A stretch of 64,000 nucleotides of DNA, from assembly GCA_026706935.1 (NCBI GenBank), contig JAPOXV010000028.1, forward strand, positions 24,070-88,069. Reading direction: 5' to 3'. The notes below the pieces were generated by a model. The model saw only the letters and a program-made list of their open reading frames with translations, searched no databases and had not been told where the DNA came from. The DNA comes from Gammaproteobacteria bacterium. Lineage in GTDB: Bacteria; Pseudomonadota; Gammaproteobacteria; Pseudomonadales; Azotimanducaceae. Positions 33,140 through 43,033 of this stretch are shown piece by piece; positions within the stretch are counted from its first letter, which is position 1, and the number at the start of each line of letters is the position of its first letter. The translations under genes and the position numbers were made by a program.

Positions 33140-35692
33140 ATGTTTGTAAAACTGCGTCCTGCAATCATCTTTGGCTTTATTTTTTTCGTCAGCATTCAGC
33201 ACGGCGCCGACTACCTGGATCAGGAGTTGCGAACGGAAGTCGAAAACCTTTTCGCATCCGTCCAATCCTCACCGACCAACGCCACGAACGTTCGCCAACG
33301 AGCCGATGTCCTCTGGCGATGGACGAACAAGTGGTCATTAGCTGGTCGCTTCGTCCCTGTGAATCTGACAACCGCAGTCACCGGTATTCTGGGCATCGAT
33401 GGTCCAACACGTCCCGCACAGCACCGTCGAATCGATGGCTACGTCAATCAGCTCGCGTTCATCGATGCGGATCCACAAAGACTTGGATCACTTAAGGCAG
33501 AAGGCGGTCCTTTCACGGCTGCGTCCTTCGGTACGCTAACGCAAACATTCGTTGTAGGCACCGCGGATATTGAGACCGGTGGTGGATTTTTGGTTGGTCG
33601 TCACTTTATGGCAGGTTATCGGTTCCAAACCGACGACGCCAGCGCGGACAACTACATTTCAATTGATTCGTCTAATCCAAATGTTGAGTTCGCCATTGAC
33701 TCAACGCCGCTGAGCGGAATGCATGGAGGTTTTCGAGGCGCCACTGGTGCGCTTGTATTTCGAGTTTCTAAAGGAACACTTGCGCAAGGCGACCGCGTGT
33801 CGATCGTTTACGGTGATACGAGCCACGGCGGTCAAGGGCTTCGTATGCCTGACATTGGGACCGACTTCATGGTGTTCCCTTTGTATGTGGCGTTTGACGC
33901 ACGCGATCATTACGTCGCCCTCCCTATTCAACCAGTGTCTATCGTCGGCAGCACGATCGCCGGTGTTCATGGCTTTGCGCCATCGATCGTAAAGACGGGT
34001 CATCCGTTCCAAATCTCGGTACGCGCCCGCGATCGTTTCTACAACCGACCCTCTGATCTCTCTCCTACCTGGGTCGTGAAACTAAATGGTGAAACTGTAG
34101 CAACGACTCAGCCGTCGGACAACGCCGTTTCACGTGTTGAGATTACTGATGGCGTACCGAATCCCGGCGTGTACCAGTTGACCATTGAATCAGCAGACGG
34201 CGTTTTCTCAGGTTACGGTAATGCAATCCTCGCCGAAGACGAGCCTCAACGCTACATCTATTGGGGCGATACACATGGTCATTCAGGATTCGCAGAAGGG
34301 CTCGGAAGCCCCGATCGGTTTATGCGCTGGGCCAGAGAGGATGCGGCGTTGGACTATGTCACACACTCTGAGCACGATATTTGGATGGACGACTTCGAGT
34401 GGCAGGTTCTCATCGACAACGTGAAGAAATACAGCGATTCAGACTTTATCGCGTTTCTTGGATATGAGTGGACCCGGAGTAAATCCCTAGGTGGTCATCA
34501 CAATGTGCTTTTCCGTACTGCTGAGGGTCGCGAACGGGTACCAGCTCAACTGTTCGGTACCTTATCTCAACTCTATCGCGGACTTCATAAGTACCACGAT
34601 CCGAACGATGTTGTCGTCATTCCGCATGCGCACCAACCTGGAAACTACCGACTGGTTGACCCGGATTTGGAACCACTTGTTGAAATCATGTCGCAGCATG
34701 GCACATTTGAGTGGTTTGGACAGAAGTACCTAGAACATGGGCACGAGGTTGGATTCACCGCAGCAAGTGACAACCATCTAAGTCAACCAGGTTACACGGC
34801 GCCCAAAGCTGGTGGTCTGAGTCAAAGGGGTGGTCTCGGTGCGCTAATTGCATCTGAAAAAACACGCGACAGTCTCTTCGATGCAATGAAAAATATCAAC
34901 GCTTACGCAACGACCGGTGATCGAGTTATCTTAGATTTCAGTGTCAACGACGTGTCGATGGGCAAACGCGCACCGTTTAACCCGGAGCGGACGATACGAG
35001 GACGCGTCATCGCCGCCTGGCCGATTGCTGAAATAGTCATACTGAAGAACGGTGAGTCCATCTGGCATCGCGACTACATAACTGCGCCAGGAACGCAAGC
35101 TGCGACCGAAGGCACGTTTAAGTTGAGTTTCGGTTCCGATTCACATCCTCACCACGAACACGACAACCCACGCGGGTGGAAACAATGGGCCGGTACCGTT
35201 AAAGTCGAAGGTGCGATGTTAGTTGACGCAAAACCCGTTGACTTTACTAATACGCAATCACAGAACCTCAGTATCACTGCGGATAACGAAGTCCGTTTTA
35301 GTACGCTCACGCGTGGTGACGAAAGTTCCTTTGACCTCACCCTAACAGATATTTCCAATGACGCTACGCTCACGATTGCCTTAAACGCGGGTCGTGAATA
35401 CGGCGGTGGACCACCGACCTTTCGTCAACACCAACCTTTTGAAGAACAAACGATCACGATGTCGTTACAAGGAACTCATGGTGAATCTACCCACCGTCAC
35501 GTACCCATGACGGACTACGTCGATCACATTCGCTTACGACGCATCATCACTGACGGTGCGCGCGACGTTTCATTCGAGCTGACGGACGAAGGTAATCAAC
35601 AAGGAGATTACTACTACGTCCGTGCAGTCTTAACGAACGATGCGATTGCGTGGGCGAGTCCCGTTTGGATAGGAGGGTACAAGTCGTTATGA
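33140..35692 (+). CDS. DUF3604 family exported protein
   Basis: An 850-residue protein with a signal peptide (residues 1-23) and a large DUF3604 region. The block YIYWGDTHGHSGFAEGLG (about 370-387) followed by LDYVTHSEHDIWMDDFEW gives a PHP-like set of metal-binding histidines (DTHGH, HSEHD), and later ASDNH completes it. The family is widespread in marine bacteria and is presumed to hydrolyse a phosphoester or related bond; no substrate is established. It follows gap by 6 bases and overlaps the HIT gene by 4, so all four genes form one operon, an unusual setting. Confidence 0.88.
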   Translation: MFVKLRPAIIFGFIFFVSIQHGADYLDQELRTEVENLFASVQSSPTNATNVRQRADVLWRWTNKWSLAGRFVPVNLTTAVTGILGIDGPTRPAQHRRIDGYVNQLAFIDADPQRLGSLKAEGGPFTAASFGTLTQTFVVGTADIETGGGFLVGRHFMAGYRFQTDDASADNYISIDSSNPNVEFAIDSTPLSGMHGGFRGATGALVFRVSKGTLAQGDRVSIVYGDTSHGGQGLRMPDIGTDFMVFPLYVAFDARDHYVALPIQPVSIVGSTIAGVHGFAPSIVKTGHPFQISVRARDRFYNRPSDLSPTWVVKLNGETVATTQPSDNAVSRVEITDGVPNPGVYQLTIESADGVFSGYGNAILAEDEPQRYIYWGDTHGHSGFAEGLGSPDRFMRWAREDAALDYVTHSEHDIWMDDFEWQVLIDNVKKYSDSDFIAFLGYEWTRSKSLGGHHNVLFRTAEGRERVPAQLFGTLSQLYRGLHKYHDPNDVVVIPHAHQPGNYRLVDPDLEPLVEIMSQHGTFEWFGQKYLEHGHEVGFTAASDNHLSQPGYTAPKAGGLSQRGGLGALIASEKTRDSLFDAMKNINAYATTGDRVILDFSVNDVSMGKRAPFNPERTIRGRVIAAWPIAEIVILKNGESIWHRDYITAPGTQAATEGTFKLSFGSDSHPHHEHDNPRGWKQWAGTVKVEGAMLVDAKPVDFTNTQSQNLSITADNEVRFSTLTRGDESSFDLTLTDISNDATLTIALNAGREYGGGPPTFRQHQPFEEQTITMSLQGTHGESTHRHVPMTDYVDHIRLRRIITDGARDVSFELTDEGNQQGDYYYVRAVLTNDAIAWASPVWIGGYKSL

Positions 35693-36105
35693 GCGACTTC
35701 GAAGTTCACCACCAGCTTCTCAACGATTGCACCGACGTTGGTGACGCGGTGCTTTGTCGCGTGTTACTAATGAACGATTCGAGGTTTCCATGGCTGATTC
35801 TCGTACCTCGAATCAATGGATTACGAGACCTTCACGAATTACCTGTCGAACACCGCTCTTCGCTGTTTAATGAAATCGAATCTGCTTCGAATGCCGTGAA
35901 GGAGTTGATTGATGCTGATAAGATCAACGTTGCAGCACTAGGTAATCAAGTACCGCAATTGCATGTCCACGTTATAGGCAGGTTGGAGACCGATGAGGCA
36001 TGGCCAGGTCCCGTTTGGGGTGTCGGTAAGTTAGTTCCGTACGAACACCGCGTTCAGCAGAACATGATTGAATTCGTTCGAGCGACTATGAGATTACTGA
36101 GTTGA
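35689..36105 (+). CDS. HIT domain protein
   Basis: A 138-residue histidine-triad protein, a nucleotide hydrolase or transferase family. The active-site block is VPQLHVHVIGRLETDEAWPG; the first two His of HxHxH are present, but Ile occupies the third position. LMNDSRFPWLILVPRI and the early part fit COG0537-type HIT proteins. ATG 35689 overlaps the DUF3604 stop as ATGA, with GGAGGG upstream. A hairpin overlapping the stop closes the operon. Confidence 0.9.
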   Translation: MSDFEVHHQLLNDCTDVGDAVLCRVLLMNDSRFPWLILVPRINGLRDLHELPVEHRSSLFNEIESASNAVKELIDADKINVAALGNQVPQLHVHVIGRLETDEAWPGPVWGVGKLVPYEHRVQQNMIEFVRATMRLLS

Positions 36106-36126
36106 CGCACGACCTGTCAACTCAGT
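36096..36126. terminator. 11-bp hairpin between convergent HIT and FG-GAP genes
   Basis: ACTGAGTTGAC (36096-36106) pairs perfectly with GTCAACTCAGT (36116-36126) around a 9-base loop, and the stop codon of the HIT gene lies inside the first arm. Only TT follows on the plus strand. It probably terminates both genes. Confidence 0.65.
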
Positions 36127-36130
36127 TTGC

Positions 36131-37801
36131 CTAACTATCGTGCGGAGTTAGTACAACGATCTGATTCGCCTCAAAATCGCCGAGTTTTCGCTCCTCACCC
36201 GTGGGCCAACGCACCAGTACTTCCGAGACCCTCTCTATTTCACCAAGACCGAAATGAACATGAGGATCGTGAGCGGAAAGGTAGCTACCCGCGACCTTTA
36301 CATACCTGCGTTGACGTTTGTCTCCTACTGTAAGCGTCACCGTCGCACCAATTGCATCGCTACCGTGCTCGTTTAGTACGCGAAATCGGATCCAATTGAG
36401 ATCCTGTCCCACCTTATTGATGAGAAGATAGGGACGCCAATCTCGATTGACGATGACCGCGTCAATGTCACCGTCAAGGTCGAGATCCCCAACTGCGAGG
36501 GCGCGACTGGTATGTGTCTCTGGTGACGTTGTCCCGTCAATTCGTTCCATCGGCTCGAAGCGAACGAGACCATCGATGAACTCTCCTCTGAACAGAATAT
36601 TTGGTTCAGCGAACTCGTCAATTTCGTTCTTGGGATCACCGTCGACTTTGCCATTCGCCTCCAGCAAGTCAACGACACTATCGTTGTCGAAATCTGCGAA
36701 GGCGATACCGAAGCGCGTAAAACGACGACTACCTGCTCCGAGTCCTACGTGGCTAGTTTGATCTCTAAAGTAGGTTCCTTGATTGATGTACACGGAGTCT
36801 GATTGGCCTTCTAAATTGACGACCAATACATCATGATCCAAGTCGTCGTCGAGGTCGATTGTGTCGACACCCATGCCAGCCTTTGCAAAGCCGTGGTTGT
36901 CAACTGCGCATGCCCAATGAACGGCACGATTTAAGAAACGAAATTCGCCTTGATTGAGCCAAAGCTGATTGACCATCGTGTCATTTGCGACGAACAAGTC
37001 CAACAGTCCGTTTCCATCAAAATCAGCAGGCACCGTGCCAAGCCCATTTCCGTATGCAAGTTCAATACCCGCTTCGCTCGTCACGTCAGTAAACGTGCCA
37101 TCGCCATTGTTGCGAAACATCGAGTCACGCGCCGGCGCTTGATAGTTCGTTGGTAGGCAATACGTCGGAATGCCTCTCGAATAACAGTTTATTTCATCAG
37201 CGGCCGACCATTTCAAATTGTTTGCGACGAACAAATCAAGGTCACCGTCTGCGTCAAAATCCGAAAAAGTCGCCGCTGTGCTCCAACTGGAATCTGAAAC
37301 CCCGGCATCAGATGTCACGTCAAGAAATCGGCCGTGCCCGTCATTGCGCAATAGTGCGTTTTCACCTAAATTGGTGACATATAGATCCGTATCGCCGTCG
37401 TTGTCATAGTCTCCTGTGGCGACACCCATACCGTATGCTGGATGCGCCAGTTCTTCGTCAATCGATGCTCGAGTGAAATGAGCTGTGCCGTCGTTTAGAT
37501 AGAGCTCATTAGGTGGGACATCCGACGGATCAACGTCAGATCCAAGGTGCCACCCACTCTGCACGAAGTAGATATCAAGGTCTCCGTCGCCTTCAACATC
37601 AATTAGAGCTACGCCGCCACCCATGATTTCGGGTAAGTAGGGTCGGTCCTTGAAACCAGATACGTGTTGGAACTGAATGCCTCGGTCTGTAGCTTCATCT
37701 AAGAACCATACGTCGTCCTGAACTCTTGGACTACACGCTAACAGCGAAGCGACAGCTAGGGCGCTGATTAGAGACTTGCCTAACTTAGCTATCGATGTCA
37801 T
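36131..37801 (-). CDS. FG-GAP/VCBS repeat lipoprotein with C-terminal ASPIC/UnbV domain (CRTAC1-like)
   Basis: A 556-residue exported protein. The lipobox LLACSP (Cys about 23) predicts a lipoprotein. Seven or so FG-GAP calcium-binding loops form a likely beta-propeller: DVEGDGDLDIYF, DYDNDGDTDLYV, DFDADGDLDLFV, DFDGNGLLDLFV, DLDDDLDHDVLV, DFDNDSVVDLL and DLDLDGDIDAVIV. Residues 470-550 match the ASPIC/UnbV domain (GATVTLTVGDKRQRRYV, HFGLGEIERVSEVLVRWPTG). Function is not established; such proteins are common surface proteins of marine bacteria. Its start is 36 bases from the divergent aquaporin start. Confidence 0.9.
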   Translation of the reverse strand: MTSIAKLGKSLISALAVASLLACSPRVQDDVWFLDEATDRGIQFQHVSGFKDRPYLPEIMGGGVALIDVEGDGDLDIYFVQSGWHLGSDVDPSDVPPNELYLNDGTAHFTRASIDEELAHPAYGMGVATGDYDNDGDTDLYVTNLGENALLRNDGHGRFLDVTSDAGVSDSSWSTAATFSDFDADGDLDLFVANNLKWSAADEINCYSRGIPTYCLPTNYQAPARDSMFRNNGDGTFTDVTSEAGIELAYGNGLGTVPADFDGNGLLDLFVANDTMVNQLWLNQGEFRFLNRAVHWACAVDNHGFAKAGMGVDTIDLDDDLDHDVLVVNLEGQSDSVYINQGTYFRDQTSHVGLGAGSRRFTRFGIAFADFDNDSVVDLLEANGKVDGDPKNEIDEFAEPNILFRGEFIDGLVRFEPMERIDGTTSPETHTSRALAVGDLDLDGDIDAVIVNRDWRPYLLINKVGQDLNWIRFRVLNEHGSDAIGATVTLTVGDKRQRRYVKVAGSYLSAHDPHVHFGLGEIERVSEVLVRWPTGEERKLGDFEANQIVVLTPHDS

Positions 37802-37837
37802 ATAGATGGATCATTCGCTTTTAGAATCGCACGCAAC

Positions 37838-38539
37838 GTGAGTCAAAGAGACACCGAGTTGAAGTCTACGACAACGAAACTCGCGGGTGAGTTTCTCGGG
37901 ACGCTATTTCTTGTCGTCTCCGTTGTCGGGTCAGGCATCATGGCTGAACGACTCGCTGACGGGAACGACGCGATAGCGCTATTGGGAAATACGCTAGCTA
38001 CCGGCGTCGTACTCACTGTGTTAATCACCGTAATCCGTTCACTCTCGGGCGCACACTTTAATCCCGCCGTATCAGTAGCGTTTTGGTTACGCAAGGAACT
38101 AGCACATTCGCTAGTCGCGCCCTACGTCATTGTGCAAATCACCGGCGGCGTCTGTGGTACATGGCTAGCGCATCTGATGTTTGATATGGAAATATTGCAG
38201 ATATCCACAAATTCTCGACTTACTGTAGGAACGTTCATCGCGGAGATCGTAGCAACCTTCGGTCTTGTCGCGACGATTCTCGGAACGCTCAGGGTGAATC
38301 CACCTTGGGTGGGCGCTACCGTAGGGTTGTATATTTCTGGCGCCTATTGGTTTACTGCCTCAACATCATTCGCAAATCCTGCGGTCACTATAGCTCGCTG
38401 TTTGTCCGAGTCATTTTCAGGAATCTCGCCGACAGACGTTGCCCCATTCATGCTTGCACAACTGATCGGTGCACTCATCGCCGTGGCATGCTTTTCGTTG
38501 CTCCAACGAAGTGAAACACACATCAGCAAAGTCGGTTAA
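37838..38539 (+). CDS. MIP/aquaporin family channel
   Basis: A 233-residue channel with six hydrophobic helices and both NPA loops: [10 protein letters not shown] (NPA 75-77) and [11 protein letters not shown] (about 180-182). It passes water or small uncharged solutes such as glycerol or arsenite; the length without insertions suggests an aquaporin-like or AqpS-like member. GTG start. No ars genes are nearby. Divergent from the FG-GAP lipoprotein, and 62 bases before the peroxiredoxin gene. Confidence 0.9.
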   Translation: MSQRDTELKSTTTKLAGEFLGTLFLVVSVVGSGIMAERLADGNDAIALLGNTLATGVVLTVLITVIRSLSGAHFNPAVSVAFWLRKELAHSLVAPYVIVQITGGVCGTWLAHLMFDMEILQISTNSRLTVGTFIAEIVATFGLVATILGTLRVNPPWVGATVGLYISGAYWFTASTSFANPAVTIARCLSESFSGISPTDVAPFMLAQLIGALIAVACFSLLQRSETHISKVG

Positions 38540-38601
38540 CTCGTTGGATTCGAAAGTGTCTAATTCGCATTCAACGAACAGACACAGAGGATTTTCGTCT
38601 A

Positions 38602-39126
38602 ATGGCTCGAAATAGACTCGTTCAAGCCTTGTCATTAGCCCTAGCTGCCATATTTGCGACAGGACTTACCACCGGCGACAAAGCCCCAGATTTCTCGCTG
38701 CAAGGGAGCGACGGCAAGACCTATCAGCTCTCTGAGCTTCTCGAAGAAGGCGCGGTTGTATTAGCGTGGTATCCTAAAGCGTTCACAAAAGGCTGCACGA
38801 TTGAATGCAAATCCCTCACCGAGAAAGGGCATTTGATCCGCGAGTACGCTGTGACGTACTTCATGGTCAGCGTCGATCCGCTCGAAGATGTCACGAAGTT
38901 CGCGGAATCGATGTCGGCGGATTTTCCGCTCCTGGCAGATCCTGACAAATCCGTTGCACAAGAATACGGGGTCATGAGTCCTTACGGATTTTCGAGCCGT
39001 CACAACGTATATATCGGTACTGACGGTAACGTACTCGCAGTGGATACAGAAGTCAATCCAGGAACAGCAGCCGAAGACATCGCCGCTCGCTTGGGAGAAC
39101 TAGGAATCGCTAAGCGCGAGGCGTAA
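38602..39126 (+). CDS. Exported peroxiredoxin, PrxQ/BCP type
   Basis: A 174-residue thiol peroxidase with a signal-like N-terminus ([16 protein letters not shown]) before the thioredoxin-fold domain that starts [14 protein letters not shown]. The peroxidatic Cys65 lies in [10 protein letters not shown]; Cys69, four residues on, is the BCP-type resolving Cys. Export to the periplasm is unusual compared with cytoplasmic Bcp but seen in several gammaproteobacteria. GAGG lies 11 bases before the ATG. It converges with the DUF4340 gene and shares a 12-bp hairpin with it. Confidence 0.9.
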   Translation: MARNRLVQALSLALAAIFATGLTTGDKAPDFSLQGSDGKTYQLSELLEEGAVVLAWYPKAFTKGCTIECKSLTEKGHLIREYAVTYFMVSVDPLEDVTKFAESMSADFPLLADPDKSVAQEYGVMSPYGFSSRHNVYIGTDGNVLAVDTEVNPGTAAEDIAARLGELGIAKREA

Positions 39127-39133
39127 TTCGCAC

Positions 39134-39171
39134 TGAAGCTGCGCCAAAGCTAATCTACCGGCGCAGCTTCA
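39134..39171. terminator. 12-bp GC-rich hairpin overlapping a convergent gene end
   Basis: TGAAGCTGCGCC (39134-39145) and GGCGCAGCTTCA (39160-39171) pair perfectly around a 14-base loop that contains the DUF4340 stop codon. It sits 8 bases after the peroxiredoxin stop, so it can serve both transcripts. No T-tract. Confidence 0.6.
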
Positions 39172-40052
39172 CCCTCTTCACTTTCATCGGTCATTGGGAG
39201 TAGCTCTTCCAGCGTCATCGCCATTTCTTTAGCGATGTACGTTGAAATGCCATACTGGCCATCGACCCGATCCGACGTCGCGACCCAGTCGTCCTCTTCT
39301 TCGAAGTGATAGAGCGAGAGCGTCGTATCTCCTCTGTCGTCGGTCCACGTCAGTAGCGCTTTCGGTTCAGACGGTAGTAATGCATCGCTGATCGTGTAAA
39401 CGTTGAGATTTTCAAATCGACCGATGACCTTGTCGACTATCGTCTTATCCAACTCAGTTCCATTTTCCGCTACCCACTCGTCTTCAACCTTGTTGAGTAC
39501 ATATTCGCCGTCGTGCACTAGGCGCCGGAGTGCACCTTCGGGTCGTAACAAGCTCTTGTTTAGCCATGACGAGTTGTCCGATCCAAGCTCGTAGTTAGAA
39601 AACTCGACAGCGAAAACAGGACCTCCACTCACATCGCTGACGTGTACCTTGCGATAACCGGGCGACGTACCGAAAAACGCGTCAGCAACGACGTCTTCAC
39701 CCGCATACAAGGTAAGTCGTTTCTGAAAACTGTCCTCCGTCACCTCAAAACGCTCTGCGGTCGATGCGCTTGTCGCAACGGGCCAGCCAGTCGATGCGTT
39801 CGCCAATTTGTCTAACACATCCGTGACCTTTTCGGAGTCCGCGGGTTTTCCATCCCCTAACTCCCAGGTATCGTCCACTTTATGTACATCGATCGTGTCG
39901 TCCTCCGTGAGGATTTGTAGAGCGGTGATCTCGTCGGGGTTGAAATCGAAGAACGCGTCCGGTTGCTCCGGTGGGCGCACGTTCCACGCAAGTACAGCAC
40001 CCACGATCAACACCTGTAGAGCGAGCAATCCCGCCAACATCGCTCGATTCAT
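39150..40052 (-). CDS. DUF4340 domain protein of the Gld-type ABC system
   Basis: A 300-residue protein with one N-terminal membrane anchor (MLAGLLALQVLIVGAVLAW) and a DUF4340 body with repeated PepSY-like strands (DEITALQILTEDDTIDVHKVDDTWELGDG, EGALRRLVHDGEYVLNKVEDEWV). Such genes typically follow gldA/gldFG-like ABC genes. The ATG at 40052 overlaps the upstream stop as ATGA and has GGAGA upstream; an in-frame start at 40262 would add 70 unlikely residues inside the preceding gene. Function in the complex is unknown. Confidence 0.88.
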   Translation of the reverse strand: MNRAMLAGLLALQVLIVGAVLAWNVRPPEQPDAFFDFNPDEITALQILTEDDTIDVHKVDDTWELGDGKPADSEKVTDVLDKLANASTGWPVATSASTAERFEVTEDSFQKRLTLYAGEDVVADAFFGTSPGYRKVHVSDVSGGPVFAVEFSNYELGSDNSSWLNKSLLRPEGALRRLVHDGEYVLNKVEDEWVAENGTELDKTIVDKVIGRFENLNVYTISDALLPSEPKALLTWTDDRGDTTLSLYHFEEEDDWVATSDRVDGQYGISTYIAKEMAMTLEELLPMTDESEEGEAAPVD

Positions 40053-43033
40053 GCTACGTCTCCAAAAATCTCTTGATAACGACGGTTCCTTTGAGCTCGC
40101 GTGAGCATAAATACACCGAACGTAGCCGCAATGAGCATAAGCGCAAGAGCATAGTTCACATACTCCCACACTTGTTTGTCCACGTTGCTCAACGGTGGCA
40201 AGGTTCGAGTAAAGTGACCTCGTCCACGAATGGTCATCAATGCAGTGTCCTCTACCGACCAATCCGCGATGTTCGCCATCAGTTGAAGACTGTCTGTGTA
40301 ACGCTGACCGCGTGCAGACGCCAACATCCCTAATGGCGTGTCGGCGACAAATGCCGAAGATCCAAACACGAGCAGACGTGCGGATTCCGGCGATTGCGAA
40401 ATCACGCTTGCGACCGTACCTAACGTACCCTCGGGTTCACTCAGGTCGACGGAATCGTCTACAGCATGATCGTGTTCATGATCATGGATATGGTCAAACG
40501 CATCGATAGACGCCTCTTCCGATTCGACATCCTTCGAATCTTCCTGTGCGGCTGCAACAGCTTCTTCATAAACAGGAGATTCCGTAAAGAAGGAACTGAA
40601 TCGACCTTCGACGAGAACACCGACCGTTTCTTGCCGCTGCTCTGAGCTCGGAAGATAAGGCGATTCCCCAGTTGCACCTACTTGAGGTCTGATGTCTGGC
40701 GCAGAATCCCGCCAGGCGGTGTTACCCGTGTGCAGCAATGTCGTAACGACTCTCGTATCCTGCATTTCCTCGTCCACATTGACCGGTGAACTCCAAGGGA
40801 GTGCTAGTTGGTTCAAGCTGTTTGTGATTGGATTTTCTGCGTTCAAACCATCAATCGGCAACTCCACGAAATACGGATAGTCGAACATCCTCACTTCTTG
40901 AATCGAGATTGGCCCAACTTGACGCGTGACAGGCACTGGAAGTTTCGAGTTGTTTGTATCCATAAGCATGACTTGCTCAATCTCGATGCCATGATGATCT
41001 AACCAGTCGCTCATACCCGTGTTCGTGGGAATAGCTGTCCAAGTTGCTTGCGTCAGCGTCGTCGTGTACGCACTCGATGCAACTACGACCGTACCACCGG
41101 CCATCAAGAATTGATCAACGTGAAACAGCTTTGTCCTGCTCAGGGCATCGGGTCCAACGACCATCAACAAATCCGCTTCCGTTGGGACCGGAGTTTCGAG
41201 TGAGACCTTCTGCACGTCGAAATCCTCAGTCAATGTCGCATAAATCTCGCGATAGTCATCAACCTGTTGTGGCTGCTGCATGTAGGGGTTTTGCGGCATC
41301 TGCGGTGGTGGTGTCGGACTGTAAAGCGCGACAGATGTGAGCAGACCCGCCGCGAAACGCTGTAGCCCTTCCTCCAAAATCCGATTGAATCCTTCTACGT
41401 CCATACCTTCAGGAATGGGTAACGTCACCACGATACGATCATCCGTTAATGTCAGGTAGTAGTAAAAACGGTTGACGTCAAACAAACTCGCTGCCATCGG
41501 TTGTAGTCCGAGCTCTACGGCGATTCGCTCCGCGACTCTACCATCGTCTGCTTCAGGGTCTACGATGCTCCAAGAGAACCTACCGTTCGCACCTGATTCA
41601 AGTTCCTCAAGAGCGTCGACTAACGGAGCACGGCCTTCTTCAAGTTCAGGAGGAAGCGTTGCGGCGCTTGAAATATACCCCTCAAAACGCACGGGCTGAG
41701 AGATGAAGTCAAACGGTGATCCGCCACTTCGAAAGCCCGATTGCACCTTCTTGATGCTTCGGGTGATTTGGTATTCGGGATTCTTGAGCTGAACATCTAA
41801 GTCGAATTCGCTTTCCGCTTTTACCTCTATGAGGTCTTGAAAACCAAGTACTTCGTAGTCGTCGCCATACATGACCAACACGTTGAAGTAAGAGTTGACG
41901 AGGCTTGCTTCATGTCGGTCTCGTACTTGAAACGGCACTGGCCGAATTCCGTATTTCGAATTCGCTTCGTCTTCAAGTTCCGGATTGGTGGTCGGGTCGA
42001 CCAGTTCAACGCGCACCACATTTCGACCAGATATCTCGTATTCCGCAAGCAGGTCGCTTAGCTGCGGCACGAGCGGAGCAAGTAGTGGGTGAGTTTTCGC
42101 GCTGAAGTAGCCGCGAATCAAGAGCGGTTCGGTAAGCTGCGCGAGTTGGTTCTTCGTTACGTCAGAGATCGAATATTGGTCACCTTCAGTTACGTCCCAA
42201 CGTAGGACTTTCACATAGTTCAACCACACATTTGCGATCAGCAAGTTTGCGACCAACAGACCTAATAACACTAAGGTACCGCGGTGCTTGTCTCGGTTAC
42301 CTGAATCACTCCAAGCAAGACTCCGGAGCGCGTATACATTTAGGACGAGGAACGTAAGCGTCACGGATACGTAGAAGTACAGGTCTCTAAAGTCAACCAC
42401 ACCTCGGGTAATCGACTCAAATCTCGATCCCGAACCGATACCCCGGAGGACATCTGCCGTCTCGTTTGTGAATAGCTCGGTGACGAATGGACTGCCAATG
42501 GCGTAGAAAACACTGCACGCAAATACCGAGAGGATCAACGAGACGATTTGGTTTTCGCTTCGCGCACTTATGAAAACGCCGATACTCAAGTAGGCTGCGC
42601 CAAGCAGAATCGATGCAACGTACCCAGCGAAAACTGGACCCCAGTCCATGTTGCCAAGCATGGCTACGGTAATTGGAATAGGAAGCGTCATACCGAGCGC
42701 GGCGATCAGTAGCATCAGGCATGCGAGGAATTTCCCAGCCACCAACTCCCAATCGCGAACAGGCATGGTCGAAAGGAATTCGATGGTGCCAACGCGTCGC
42801 TCATCACTCCAAGAACGCATCGTCAACGTTGCGGCGAGGAAGATCAGCAGTATGGGTAGCCACTCAAACATTGGTCTTACGTCTGCGATATTTCGGGCGA
42901 AGAACTGTTCAACCCAGAAAAAGACAAAGAGGGTGACTCCGAGATATGCGGCTAGGAATAAATATCCGATTGGAGACGAGAAGAACATCGCAAGTTCTTT
43001 CCATGCGATGTCGAGACTTGCGTTACGACGCAT
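40049..43033 (-). CDS. ABC-2 permease fused to GldG-like auxiliary protein
   Basis: A 994-residue membrane protein. Residues 1-240 are an ABC-2 permease of GldF type with six helices (AWKELAMFFSSPIGYLFLAAYLG, RRVGTIEFLSTMPVRDWELV). The remainder is a GldG-like ABC_transp_aux region: a membrane helix near 260, a large extracytoplasmic part (WDVTEGDQYSISDVTKNQL), a His/acidic stretch (DHIHDHEHDHAVDDSVD, about 825) and a final helix near 970. In many bacteria gldF and gldG are separate. ATG 43033 is preferred over GTG 43045 because GAGGG precedes it. Overlaps genes on both sides. Confidence 0.88.
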   Translation of the reverse strand: MRRNASLDIAWKELAMFFSSPIGYLFLAAYLGVTLFVFFWVEQFFARNIADVRPMFEWLPILLIFLAATLTMRSWSDERRVGTIEFLSTMPVRDWELVAGKFLACLMLLIAALGMTLPIPITVAMLGNMDWGPVFAGYVASILLGAAYLSIGVFISARSENQIVSLILSVFACSVFYAIGSPFVTELFTNETADVLRGIGSGSRFESITRGVVDFRDLYFYVSVTLTFLVLNVYALRSLAWSDSGNRDKHRGTLVLLGLLVANLLIANVWLNYVKVLRWDVTEGDQYSISDVTKNQLAQLTEPLLIRGYFSAKTHPLLAPLVPQLSDLLAEYEISGRNVVRVELVDPTTNPELEDEANSKYGIRPVPFQVRDRHEASLVNSYFNVLVMYGDDYEVLGFQDLIEVKAESEFDLDVQLKNPEYQITRSIKKVQSGFRSGGSPFDFISQPVRFEGYISSAATLPPELEEGRAPLVDALEELESGANGRFSWSIVDPEADDGRVAERIAVELGLQPMAASLFDVNRFYYYLTLTDDRIVVTLPIPEGMDVEGFNRILEEGLQRFAAGLLTSVALYSPTPPPQMPQNPYMQQPQQVDDYREIYATLTEDFDVQKVSLETPVPTEADLLMVVGPDALSRTKLFHVDQFLMAGGTVVVASSAYTTTLTQATWTAIPTNTGMSDWLDHHGIEIEQVMLMDTNNSKLPVPVTRQVGPISIQEVRMFDYPYFVELPIDGLNAENPITNSLNQLALPWSSPVNVDEEMQDTRVVTTLLHTGNTAWRDSAPDIRPQVGATGESPYLPSSEQRQETVGVLVEGRFSSFFTESPVYEEAVAAAQEDSKDVESEEASIDAFDHIHDHEHDHAVDDSVDLSEPEGTLGTVASVISQSPESARLLVFGSSAFVADTPLGMLASARGQRYTDSLQLMANIADWSVEDTALMTIRGRGHFTRTLPPLSNVDKQVWEYVNYALALMLIAATFGVFMLTRAQRNRRYQEIFGDVA

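Noticed and set aside
39150..40262. Longer form of the DUF4340 protein starting at 40262
   Set aside because: The extra 70 residues are Cys/His-rich, lie inside the upstream gene in another frame, and ATG 40052 has a ribosome-binding site and coupled stop.
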